The notes under the pieces were generated by a model that did not search any database, had not been told where the DNA came from, and was given only the letters and a program-made list of their open reading frames with translations. The translations under genes were made by a program, and so were the position numbers. This document shows positions 1-6,974 of a DNA stretch of 64,000 nucleotides, one piece after another (position 1 is the first letter of the stretch; every line of letters begins with the position of its first letter). Source of the DNA: Actinorhabdospora filicis (GTDB taxonomy: Bacteria; Actinomycetota; Actinomycetes; Mycobacteriales; Micromonosporaceae); NCBI RefSeq assembly GCF_030269765.1, contig NZ_BSTX01000003.1, positions 310,001-374,000 of the forward strand. Direction: 5' to 3'.

Positions 1-161
1 AGCCGTAGTTGCTCCCAAGCGGAGACGGCCCGGGTGTCGCCTGGCCAGACCCGGATCGTCTCGGGGTCGAGACGCAGCAGCAGGGCGGAGCGGAAGTCGT
101 CGCCGCCGTCCTCTCCTCGCATGAGGACGGTTGCCGGCTCCGGGTTGCCGATGAGCATCAT
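1..161 (-). CDS. Partial protein of unknown function, runs off the left edge
   Basis: An open minus-strand frame enters from the left edge. From a tandem ATG at 156-161 it reads MMLIGNPEPATVLM, then an acidic stretch (RGEDGGDD), then LLLRLDPETIRVWPGD, which looks like real protein composition rather than a shadow frame. The frame stays open upstream of the ATG, and no clear ribosome-binding site precedes it, so the start is uncertain. I do not recognise the family. It is divergent from the XRE regulator that follows, so the two may share the intergenic region at 162-448. Confidence 0.35.
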   Translation of the reverse strand, partial: MMLIGNPEPATVLMRGEDGGDDFRSALLLRLDPETIRVWPGDTRAVSAWEQLR

Positions 162-289
162 GAACCGGCGCAGCGGATGTGCTGGACGGTCATCGACCGT
201 CCGCCGGGAGGAGCATGCAGGGTCATCGGGGCCTCCGAGGTTGGGGGCGTACCTGCCCGTGGTCCGCTCCGCCGATGAGAGGAGAAAAG

Positions 290-306
290 GTCTACTTTGG
301 GTAGAC
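290..306. promoter_or_regulatory. Short inverted repeat upstream of the XRE regulator
   Basis: A perfect 6-bp inverted repeat, GTCTAC-TTTGG-GTAGAC, lies in the divergent intergenic region. It could be an operator or part of a small hairpin. There is no T-tract, so it is not a convincing terminator. Confidence 0.3.
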
Positions 307-394
307 GACCGGGAGATGTGCGCTGGTCAGCGATCCGGACGCCTGGTGTCGCAAGGACACAGTGGCCGGTCGCGGAGCGCGCCGGGTATGTCAG

Positions 395-421
395 GTGGCA
401 TAGGCGGAGGCCTTATGCCAC
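395..421. promoter_or_regulatory. Palindromic operator candidate for the XRE regulator
   Basis: GTGGCATA at 395-402 is matched by TATGCCAC at 414-421, a perfect 8-bp inverted repeat with an 11-nt spacer. It ends about 28 nt before the preferred GTG start of the XRE/TPR regulator, a position suited to autoregulation. Its function as the regulator's own binding site is inferred from position and symmetry only. Confidence 0.45.
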
Positions 422-448
422 GGCGCATGGGGCGTGATTGGGGGACCC

Positions 449-1672
449 GTGGAGGGCTACGAATGGGTGGCGCTGCCGGAGACGCGCACCGCCCTCGCAC
501 GGGGTGACTGGGCTACTGTCCTGCATCTCTACATCCGTGCCACCGGGGCGACGCAGACCCAGATCGCCGAGGCGACCGGCCTGACGCAACCGGTCATCTC
601 CCGAATCGCCGGCGGCAAGCGCCGTCCGACGCACTTGGAGACGATCCGGGCCCTGTGCCATGGTCTAGGCGTCCCGCCGCAGTTGGCGGGCCTCGCCGAT
701 ACCGACGAAGGACCTGAGACGAAACGCCGCGCCTTCCTCGCCACCGCAGCGACGGTGGCCTTCGCGGGAAGCCTCGCCCCATACGACGGGCTTCCCGATG
801 TAGAGCAGCTCGCTGCCCCGGTCCTGGCCTACCGACGGGCCGAGGCACATACGGCCGCGCGCCTGCTGCGTCCTCCGGTGACCGCTCACCTGACGATGCT
901 GCGGCAACTCGCCGGTATCGCCGAGAAGCAGTACGGCCCCACCACCACCGCCCGCCTGTACACGCTGGTGTCCGAGGCGGCCGGATTCGCCGGATGGCTG
1001 GCGTCCGACACCGACGATCGGGCCGAAGCGCGCCGCTCCTACCAGCTGGCGGTGCACGCCGCCGAACGCGCGGGCCACGAACTCCTCGTTTGCTACATGC
1101 GCGTCTCCCTCGCCCAGTACGCCGCCACACAGGGCGAAACGAGGATCGCGACCTCCCTGATCGACCAGGCCCGCCAAGCGCTTCCCGCGCACACACCACC
1201 GATCGTGATGGCCTGGCTGGAGTGCATCGAGGCCACGGTACTGGCCACCGCACGATACGAGACCGCCCTGCGGTTGCTGGACGATGCGGCCAACCGGCTC
1301 GATGACGCCGAACCGGTATGGCCCTGGCTGGTCCCCATCGACACCAACAAGATCAACGGCTACCGGGACCTGGTCGACGTGCGCCTGCGCCGACGCCTCG
1401 GCGACGTGGGCGATCTGCCTCACCCGGCGACGGCCACGGCCCCAAAACAGGCCGCGCTGGCCGTCGCCGAACGCGCCGCCGCGCTGGCCGACCTCGGCGA
1501 CCACGACACCGCCGCGCGCCTCGGCATCGCCGTATGGGACACCGCGTACCGATACGGGTCGGAGAAGCTGCTCACCGCCGTAGCCGACGTCCGCGCCCGC
1601 ATCCCGCTGGGCGCCCACGGTGACCCGATCACCGCCCTCGACGCCCGCCTCACCTCCGTCTACCAGGAGTAG
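449..1672 (+). CDS. XRE-family regulator with C-terminal TPR-like region
   Basis: The N-terminal third carries a helix-turn-helix of the XRE/Cro type (ATQTQIAEATGLTQPVISRI, followed by GGKRRPTH), and the rest is an alanine-rich all-helical region of the kind that forms TPR-like repeats in actinobacterial regulators. GTG 449 is preferred because the product then starts with the typical EGYEWVALPETR; an in-frame GTG at 434 would add five residues. The stop is followed three bases later by the SLOG-like gene, and GNAT and deformylase genes follow on the same strand. The ligand of the TPR region is unknown. A palindrome at 395-421 probably serves as its operator. Confidence 0.85.
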   Translation: MEGYEWVALPETRTALARGDWATVLHLYIRATGATQTQIAEATGLTQPVISRIAGGKRRPTHLETIRALCHGLGVPPQLAGLADTDEGPETKRRAFLATAATVAFAGSLAPYDGLPDVEQLAAPVLAYRRAEAHTAARLLRPPVTAHLTMLRQLAGIAEKQYGPTTTARLYTLVSEAAGFAGWLASDTDDRAEARRSYQLAVHAAERAGHELLVCYMRVSLAQYAATQGETRIATSLIDQARQALPAHTPPIVMAWLECIEATVLATARYETALRLLDDAANRLDDAEPVWPWLVPIDTNKINGYRDLVDVRLRRRLGDVGDLPHPATATAPKQAALAVAERAAALADLGDHDTAARLGIAVWDTAYRYGSEKLLTAVADVRARIPLGAHGDPITALDARLTSVYQE

Positions 1673-1675
1673 CGC

Positions 1676-2179
1676 ATGCGCATCGCCGTCAGCGGCCACA
1701 TCGACCTCCACGGCAGGACCGCCGAAGCCGTCACCACCGCCATCACACGGCTCCTGGACGAGCTGGCACCCGCGCCGGACGACCTCGTCGGGCTCACCTG
1801 CCTCGCCCCTGGCGCCGACACCATTTTCGCCCGCGTCGTACTCGCTCACGGAGGCACGCTGGAGGCGATCGTGCCGGCCACGTCATACCGTGACGGGCTC
1901 GCCGAGTTCGGGCCGGACGCCGTCAGCGTCTACGACACGCTGCTGGCCAAAGCGGTAAAGGTTCAGCGCCTCGACCACGAGGAATCCACCTCCCAGGCCC
2001 ACATGGACGCCTCGGTGGCCATGGTCGACGACGCCGAACACCTCATCGCGGTATGGGACGGGCAGCCCGCCCGCGGCTACGGCGGCACCGGTGACGTCGT
2101 CGCCTACGCCCGGGAGCACGGCGTTCCCGTCACGGTCGTATGGCCCGAGGGCGCCCACCGAGGCGCTGAAGCACAGTGA
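1676..2179 (+). CDS. SLOG-like (Rossmannoid nucleotide-binding) protein
   Basis: A 167-residue protein starting MRIAVSGHIDL. The pattern fits the SLOG/LOG/DprA superfamily: an N-terminal beta-strand with SGH, a LAPGADTIFA segment after the second strand, an A-x-x-P-A-T-S-Y segment, and a C-terminal VWDGQPARGYGGTGDVV, which resembles the loop that binds nucleotides or nucleotide-derived ligands in this fold. Family members sense or process nucleotides, and many lie in conflict or toxin systems. Here the gene is three bases downstream of an XRE regulator and overlaps the start of a GNAT gene, so the three are probably cotranscribed. The ligand and reaction cannot be read from sequence. Confidence 0.6.
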   Translation: MRIAVSGHIDLHGRTAEAVTTAITRLLDELAPAPDDLVGLTCLAPGADTIFARVVLAHGGTLEAIVPATSYRDGLAEFGPDAVSVYDTLLAKAVKVQRLDHEESTSQAHMDASVAMVDDAEHLIAVWDGQPARGYGGTGDVVAYAREHGVPVTVVWPEGAHRGAEAQ

Positions 2180-2718
2180 TGACCGGCCTTCGGCTCACCG
2201 GCCATACGACGATCCTGCGAGAGTTCACCTCCGGGGATCTGGACGCCGTGCACGCCATCGTCGGTGACCCTCGGGTCACCGACTGGCTGTCTTTCGACGC
2301 ACGGACCCGGGACGAAGCGCGGGCCATGCTCGACGGAATCCTCACCCGTGCCGGTCAGGAACCACGTGGCGAGTTCTATCTCGCCGTCGAAGCGGACGCG
2401 TCCCTGGTGGGGTTCGTCCGCCTCGCCACGTCCGGCGTCAAGGCCGCCAAGCTCGGCTTCGCGGTGGCCGCCGATCACTGGGGGCGCGGCTACGCCACCG
2501 ACGCCGCGGCAACGATGACGCACCACGCCTTCACCGTGCTCGGGCTGCACCGGGTGAGTACAGCCATCGGCCCCGCCAACCACGCGTCCATGGCAGTGGT
2601 CACGAAGCTCGGGTTCATACCGGAGGGACGCATCCGCGACCACGTCCACACCAATGGCGCGTGGCGCGACAGCATCCTCTACGGCGTTCTCGCCCACGAG
2701 TGGACGCCGCGCGGCTGA
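2179..2718 (+). CDS. GNAT N-acetyltransferase, RimJ/RimL-like
   Basis: About 179 residues of the GNAT fold. The N-terminus is TGHTTILREFTSGDLDAV; the acetyl-CoA loop is recognisable as HWGRGYATDA, preceded by the LGFAVAADHW strand; and the C-terminal NHASMAVVTKLGFIPEGRIRD is the usual RimJ/RimL ending (N-x-x-S-x-x-V-x-x-K-L-G-F). ATG 2179 overlaps the TGA of the SLOG-like gene; GTG 2176 directly before it is an alternative. Such enzymes acetylate protein N-termini or small amines; the substrate here is unknown. Confidence 0.85.
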   Translation: MTGLRLTGHTTILREFTSGDLDAVHAIVGDPRVTDWLSFDARTRDEARAMLDGILTRAGQEPRGEFYLAVEADASLVGFVRLATSGVKAAKLGFAVAADHWGRGYATDAAATMTHHAFTVLGLHRVSTAIGPANHASMAVVTKLGFIPEGRIRDHVHTNGAWRDSILYGVLAHEWTPRG

Positions 2719-2861
2719 GTTTGCCGACAGGAATGTTGCTCGGTTACACGTGCCCGACCGCTATCCAGCGCACCGAGGCCGGCGGCCGTAGCGTGTTCAC
2801 GTGGGCTACGACGAGCCCCGAACTTCACGACCGCTACAAGCTCGAATGGAACTTCCGCGAC

Positions 2862-3443
2862 ATGAGCGCCGAACCCGCCACCCCGTCGCGTCCCAGCGAG
2901 ACGATGGCCGCACTCGGCATCGTCCAGGCCGGCGAGAACATCCTGCGCCGCACTGCTCGTCCCTTCCGGCTCCCCGAAGAAGCCGATCACGCCCGCCGCG
3001 TCATCGACGACCTCATCGCCTCCTGCGAACGCGTCGCCCGCGCGCACACCTTCGGCAAGGGCATGGGCATCGCCGCTCCACAAATCGGCATCGACCGCGC
3101 CGCCGCCATCGCCTACACCCCCGGCGCCCCTGGGCCGATAGTCCTACTCAACCCCCGCATCACCGAAACCGCAGGCGACATCGACCAACAGTACGAAGGC
3201 TGCCTGAGCTTCTTCGACGTCCGCTGCCACATCCCCAGACCACGCACCATCCACGTCGAACACACCACCCCCGACGGCACCCAGACCATCACCATCTTCC
3301 ACGACGGCATCGCCCGCCTGGTCGCCCACGAAGTCGACCACCTCCACGGCATCCTCTGCTCAGACCACCTGCCAGCTGGTGTGGCACCCACACCGATCGA
3401 GGAGTACTGCGGCATCGGATCCGCGTGGGATTACAAAGCGTGA
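2862..3443 (+). CDS. Peptide deformylase family protein
   Basis: All three deformylase motifs are present: GMGIAAPQIG (motif 1), EGCLSF (motif 2, metal-ligand Cys) and HEVDHL (motif 3, HExxH-like with V replacing the residue after Glu). These enzymes remove the formyl group from nascent N-terminal methionine. The product is about 193 residues from ATG 2862. The frame is open upstream, and GTG 2793 would add 23 plausible residues, so the start is uncertain. Long, divergent deformylases of this type are common as second copies in actinomycetes; whether this is the housekeeping enzyme cannot be decided here. It lies about 140 bp downstream of the GNAT gene on the same strand. Confidence 0.8.
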   Translation: MSAEPATPSRPSETMAALGIVQAGENILRRTARPFRLPEEADHARRVIDDLIASCERVARAHTFGKGMGIAAPQIGIDRAAAIAYTPGAPGPIVLLNPRITETAGDIDQQYEGCLSFFDVRCHIPRPRTIHVEHTTPDGTQTITIFHDGIARLVAHEVDHLHGILCSDHLPAGVAPTPIEEYCGIGSAWDYKA

Positions 3444-3579
3444 ACCCGCTCGTCATGTCGCGATGGCACGATCTGGCTGGTTGGGGGCTCAACCCAGAAT
3501 GCCTCTGAGCTGGCTCTCGGAGATACCGATGAGCCAGATGATGTGGTCAAGCTCGTCCAGGCTCGGTTCTGCCCTCGTA

Positions 3580-3861
3580 TCTCTCTTCTCCCAAGAACGC
3601 ACCGGCCTACTCCGAACTGAAGGCTGTACGAACCTCTACTTCTCCGGAATCGCCACCGAGAGCTGCGTCGGGACGAGCGCCGTCGATGCCTTCGAACGCG
3701 GGTACGTTCCCTGGATACTGGCCGACGCGACCGCGAGCCATGTCGGCCCAGAAGCCCACCAAGCCGGGCTTCTGGCGACCCCGGGCGGAACAGTGGCAAG
3801 CGTCAGCTCATTACAACCGCGGAACTTCCTTGGGGCGCTTCTGCCACGCCCTAAGACTTAG
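3580..3861 (+). pseudogene. Remnant of an isochorismatase-like cysteine hydrolase
   Basis: One frame retains the C-terminal core of the isochorismatase family: LYFSGIATESCVGTSA (the catalytic-Cys segment, G-I-A-T-x-x-C-V), then DAFERGYVPWILADATA and PEAHQAG. The N-terminal half with the catalytic Asp and Lys is missing, and the reading frame upstream encodes unrelated sequence. It sits in a 2.5-kb stretch with several other broken genes. I read it as a decayed gene, not an active enzyme. Confidence 0.6.
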
Positions 3862-4043
3862 CTGCGGGAACGAGTTCTTGACGTCGCTGCCGTCGACGGA
3901 CGCATAGGTGAGGGCCGTAGTCTTCGCCGACCTGGTGAGGCGCCAACGGGTAGCGGAACTCCGCCTTGCTGCTCAGGCGCATCGCCACATCGCGTCGATC
4001 GTCGGCCTCGACAGTCGGCTTGCCGCACACGTGGGCCGAGGAC

Positions 4044-4373
4044 TCACGCCTTCAGCGTCTCAGCTGTCAGCCACTCAAGGTAGGCAGGGTTACCGGCTGC
4101 AATGGGCGCCGCCACGATCTCGGGCACATCGTAGGAGTGGTTGGCGCGAATGTGCTCTTCAAGAGCGCCATATCGCGCGGCCGGCGTCTTGAAGACGACG
4201 TACCACTCCTCGCTCGTCTCGATGGTCCCCTGCCACCAGTACGTGCTTGTGAGCGGCCCAGAAACCTGGCTACAGGCGGCGACCCGCGCCTCTACTGCGC
4301 TGCGTGACAGTACTTCTGCCGCTTCGCGTGTGTCGACGGTGGTGGTGACCTGGTAGTAGCCGACTTCATCCAT
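4044..4373 (-). CDS. cutA: CutA-like divalent-cation tolerance protein
   Basis: A 109-residue protein, the normal CutA length, from ATG 4373 with AAGGCGGG upstream. Features are YYQVTTTVDTREAAEVLSRS at the N-terminus, the central VAACSQVSGPLTSTYWWQG (typical of the CutA copper-binding region), EEWYVVFKT, and the C-terminal HSYDVPEIVA-P motif. CutA proteins form trimers related in fold to PII; their physiological role is unsettled, despite the name linking them to copper tolerance. The gene looks intact although genes on both sides are degenerate. Confidence 0.9.
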   Translation of the reverse strand: MDEVGYYQVTTTVDTREAAEVLSRSAVEARVAACSQVSGPLTSTYWWQGTIETSEEWYVVFKTPAARYGALEEHIRANHSYDVPEIVAAPIAAGNPAYLEWLTAETLKA

Positions 4374-4542
4374 CGAGACCCGCCTTGCGTCGATGAGGTT
4401 CCTGCCCCAAGTTACAGGGACAGAACGGCGCCTGAGGGCCTCATGGCTCTCCGCGCTCGGAGCCAAGATCAATTTGTGGGGACCGCCATTCCCGCCCATC
4501 GGGCTGATGGTGGTCTTGGAGGCCACAGAGGACGGTGTCCCG

Positions 4543-4965
4543 ATGAGCACAAGGGGCGAGGGCCAGGTCGAGAAGAAGTCGAGCTGGTGGCTGCGGAGGG
4601 GGTGGGCGTTCCCAGTGGGGCTGGTGCTGGCCGGTGGGGCGGGATTCCTGGTCGATGTGGTGTGGCCTGCAGCTGGCGTCGACCGGGCACTGCGGGTGGA
4701 CGCGGCGCGAACGACCTTCACCATCCTCATCGGGCTGGGCGGCTCAGTGACGCTGGCGCTGCTGGTGCACCGGCAGGCCCTGGCCGCCCGTACCCATGAC
4801 CACCAGGTCGCCGATCGCAGCGGCGCTTCGAGCAGGCCGAGCGGGTCGCTGCCGACAACCTCGCCCGTGCCCGCGACACCGCCGCGGCCACCCAGCGCGA
4901 CGCGATAGAGAAGCGCGCTCAGGAGCTGTTCGTCAAGGCCGTCGACCAGCTGGGCTGGTCATCCA
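4543..4965 (+). pseudogene. Frameshifted, truncated pentapeptide-repeat-type membrane protein
   Basis: From ATG 4543 the frame encodes a membrane protein start (two hydrophobic segments around WAFPVGLVLAGGAGFLVDVVW and TFTILIGLGGSVTLALL). At about 4820 it slips frame. The downstream homologous sequence (RRFEQAERVAADNLAR, then KRAQELFVKAVDQLG) continues in another frame and stops abruptly near 4965. In intact actinobacterial homologues this region leads into pentapeptide repeats, which are absent here. Both a frameshift and a 3' truncation are therefore present. Confidence 0.65.
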
Positions 4966-5151
4966 CATGCTTGGGCCCCTTTGCTCATCATGACGAGAGT
5001 GCCAGCGCTTCTTTCTGAAGACAGCTTCGGTGTCGGGGGTTCACGACCGTGCTCTTCCGGCGGGTGTCCCATGCCCGGGGTGTGTCGGCGCTTTGATCGG
5101 TTTCCGAGGACGAGCGTCACTGCTCCAGGCTTGTTCTGCCCGCGTCCTGTC

Positions 5152-5241
5152 TCATGCGGTCCTGTCGTCGTTGATGACGAGGAGGGACCAGATGATGAAG
5201 GCGTCGGCGGCGATGATGATGAGGGCCCAGATCGGCTGGTG
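5152..5241 (-). pseudogene. Remnant of a DUF7144-like membrane protein
   Basis: A minus-strand fragment reads HQPIWALIIIAADAFIIWSL then LVINDD-R-T-A-stop. It aligns well with the last transmembrane segment of the intact protein encoded at 40794-41363 (YEPIWALVVIALDIFVIWAL). Only about 29 codons remain before an upstream in-frame stop, so this is a 3' remnant. Confidence 0.5.
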
Positions 5242-5357
5242 TCACCGACCCTGGCTCTGGGCTCCAAGGGCTGCACGAGAGACTGCTTCTTCGTGAACGT
5301 TGATGGATTCGATGCAGGCAGCTCTGTTCTTTGCGGGCCCGAGGAAAGGTGCGTCTC

Positions 5358-5984
5358 ATGTCGGTAGCCGACTTTGTGCAGCTCGCAGGTCGTTCGGAGA
5401 CGGTGGTGTCGCGTTCTGGATTCGGGGAGGTTGAAGGTCTAATAGGGACTGCACTCCCTGATGATTACAAAGCCTGGGCCGAGGCGTATCCCATGATTCA
5501 GATTGGTGGAGAGCTGGTGATTTTGAACTTCTCGACGATGGAGAGGGGTGAACTTGTCGCCGAACTCTCGCACTCACTCGCCGGAGTTGAGCGGGTTCTC
5601 CGGGCGGTGCCAGGTGGCCCGCTGGTCAGCATGGATGGCAAGGTGATCGCGCCTGACTCCTCGACTGTTTCTCTCAGGCCTGAACAGGGTGGCTTCCTGA
5701 GATGGGGTCTTACGGAGAACAACTATGCCCTCATGTGGCGGTTGATTGGTCCTCCTGAGGCATGGCCCATCGTCGTGACGGATGCGGTGGACTGGTGGGT
5801 GTACGAGGGAGGCTTCCTTGAGTTCATTACAGGCTTGATGTCGGGAGTGGTAGAGTGCCCCTTCCTTTCTGAAGAGTTTTATGAATGGCCTGCCGTTGCT
5901 GAACTTCAGGGTTACGACGTGATGGACGACGGCGGGTGTCGCCCCATATTTCGCCTGATCGGCGATTGGGCGGATGAATTTTGA
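5358..5984 (+). CDS. SMI1/KNR4-like protein
   Basis: A 208-residue protein beginning MSVADFVQLAG, with GAGGAAAGG about eight bases upstream of ATG 5358. The N-terminal half contains GTALPDDYKAWAEAYPM, the typical SMI1/KNR4 (SUKH superfamily) pattern of a helix followed by LP-x-x-Y-x-x-F/W. A tryptophan-rich C-terminal half includes GFLRWGLTENNY and VVTDAVDWWVY. SUKH proteins frequently act as immunity proteins against polymorphic or contact-dependent toxins; no toxin lies next to it. Base composition is clearly less GC-rich than neighbouring genes, and it lies among remnants, which suggests acquired DNA. Confidence 0.75.
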   Translation: MSVADFVQLAGRSETVVSRSGFGEVEGLIGTALPDDYKAWAEAYPMIQIGGELVILNFSTMERGELVAELSHSLAGVERVLRAVPGGPLVSMDGKVIAPDSSTVSLRPEQGGFLRWGLTENNYALMWRLIGPPEAWPIVVTDAVDWWVYEGGFLEFITGLMSGVVECPFLSEEFYEWPAVAELQGYDVMDDGGCRPIFRLIGDWADEF

Positions 5985-6155
5985 CTCAGCCGCGGCCGAT
6001 TAGATCGGGGATGACGACCTCGTAGGCACCGCTGATGGTGGTGCACGGGCGCAGCGTATGGCTGCTCTTTCCAAGGCCACAACGCCGGAGCGGACGATTC
6101 CTGCGTGCCCTCATGAAGTTCTGTGGATGCGGTTCGTTCCTTCGGGCTCGGCCGC

Positions 6156-6782
6156 TCAGCCTCGGTTGTCCACCAGTGGGCCCAGGTAGCCGTTCAGGGC
6201 CTGTTTGAGGTCGGTGATCAGTGGTGGCCGCTCGTGTGCGGGCGCGGCCAGGATCATGCGCAGCAGGGTGGTGAAGATGCCGATCACGACTTCGGCTGCG
6301 CGGTGGCGGGTTGCCGGGGTGAGGTGGGGGGCGTGGGTGCTCAGGATTGTGTCGATGCGGGTGAGCATGGCCGTGTGGAGGGGCTTTTTGGCTTCGGAGA
6401 CGTGGGGTGGGGTGGTGGGGTCGGCGAGGAGGGCCTGGAAGCCGGGGTGGGTGAGGTTGAAGGCGATGAGGGGGTCGACGGTGCGGTCGATGAGGGTTGG
6501 GAGGGGGAGGGTGGCGATGTCGGGGGTGAAGGCTTCGCCGTGGGCTTCTTGCAGGAGGCCCAGGTAGCGCTCGGATAGGGCGCGGGCGATGTCGTCCTTG
6601 TCGGCGAAGAACTGGTAGAGGGAGCCGGGGGAGATGCCGGCGGTGGTGGCGATGGCGTTGGTGGTGGTGGCGGCGAAGCCGAGGGTGGCGAAGCGGTCGG
6701 CGGCGGCGTCGAGGATCTGGGAGATGCGCTGCTCGCCGCGGGCTTGGCGTTTGCGGTCGTCCTGGCGCCGGGCCTGGGTCAT
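6156..6782 (-). CDS. TetR/AcrR-family repressor of the adjacent MMPL exporter
   Basis: A 208-residue TetR protein. The N-terminal HTH reads ISQILDAAADRFATLGFAAT, then TNAIATTAGISPGSLYQFFA-DK, the classical TetR signature. The C-terminal domain is helical and probably binds a ligand. It is divergent from the MMPL gene. The 190-bp intergenic region holds two near-identical palindromes at 6914-6931 and 6941-6958, likely its operators. Most TetR genes in this arrangement repress the neighbouring transporter until a substrate-like ligand binds. Confidence 0.9.
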   Translation of the reverse strand: MTQARRQDDRKRQARGEQRISQILDAAADRFATLGFAATTTNAIATTAGISPGSLYQFFADKDDIARALSERYLGLLQEAHGEAFTPDIATLPLPTLIDRTVDPLIAFNLTHPGFQALLADPTTPPHVSEAKKPLHTAMLTRIDTILSTHAPHLTPATRHRAAEVVIGIFTTLLRMILAAPAHERPPLITDLKQALNGYLGPLVDNRG

Positions 6783-6913
6783 CGGGGGATCGTAGCCGTC
6801 GTCAGGTGACGTCGTGGGCGAGGACGGCGCGGGTGTCGTTGATCTTGGTCATGCGCCCACGGTAGCCCGGTGGGCTGCGATCTCAGGATCGTCTCAGTCG
6901 CGGCCGCAAAAAA

Positions 6914-6931
6914 TACGAGCGATCGCTCGCA
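6914..6931. promoter_or_regulatory. TetR operator candidate 1
   Basis: TACGAGCGATCGCTCGCA, containing the perfect 14-bp palindrome CGAGCGATCGCTCG at 6916-6929. It lies between the divergent TetR and MMPL genes and shares the half-site TRCGAG with the second palindrome 10 bp downstream. Confidence 0.65.
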
Positions 6932-6940
6932 TTCGATGAA

Positions 6941-6958
6941 TGCGAGTACTTGCTCGTA
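6941..6958. promoter_or_regulatory. TetR operator candidate 2
   Basis: TGCGAGTACTTGCTCGTA, an imperfect palindrome with the same outer half-sites (CGAG...CTCG) as the first site, centred 27 bp from it. It ends 16 bp before the MMPL start codon, so bound repressor would block transcription of the exporter. Confidence 0.65.
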
Positions 6959-6974
6959 TCTTCTCGGGAGTGAC

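Noticed and set aside
5985..6155. Possible gene remnant between the SMI1/KNR4 and TetR genes
   Set aside because: No frame gives a recognisable segment.
6802..6852. 16-codon open frame (MTKINDTRAVLAHDVT) directly upstream of the TetR gene on the minus strand
   Set aside because: It ends close to the TetR start and could be a leader peptide, but it has no ribosome-binding site and no homology I recognise.
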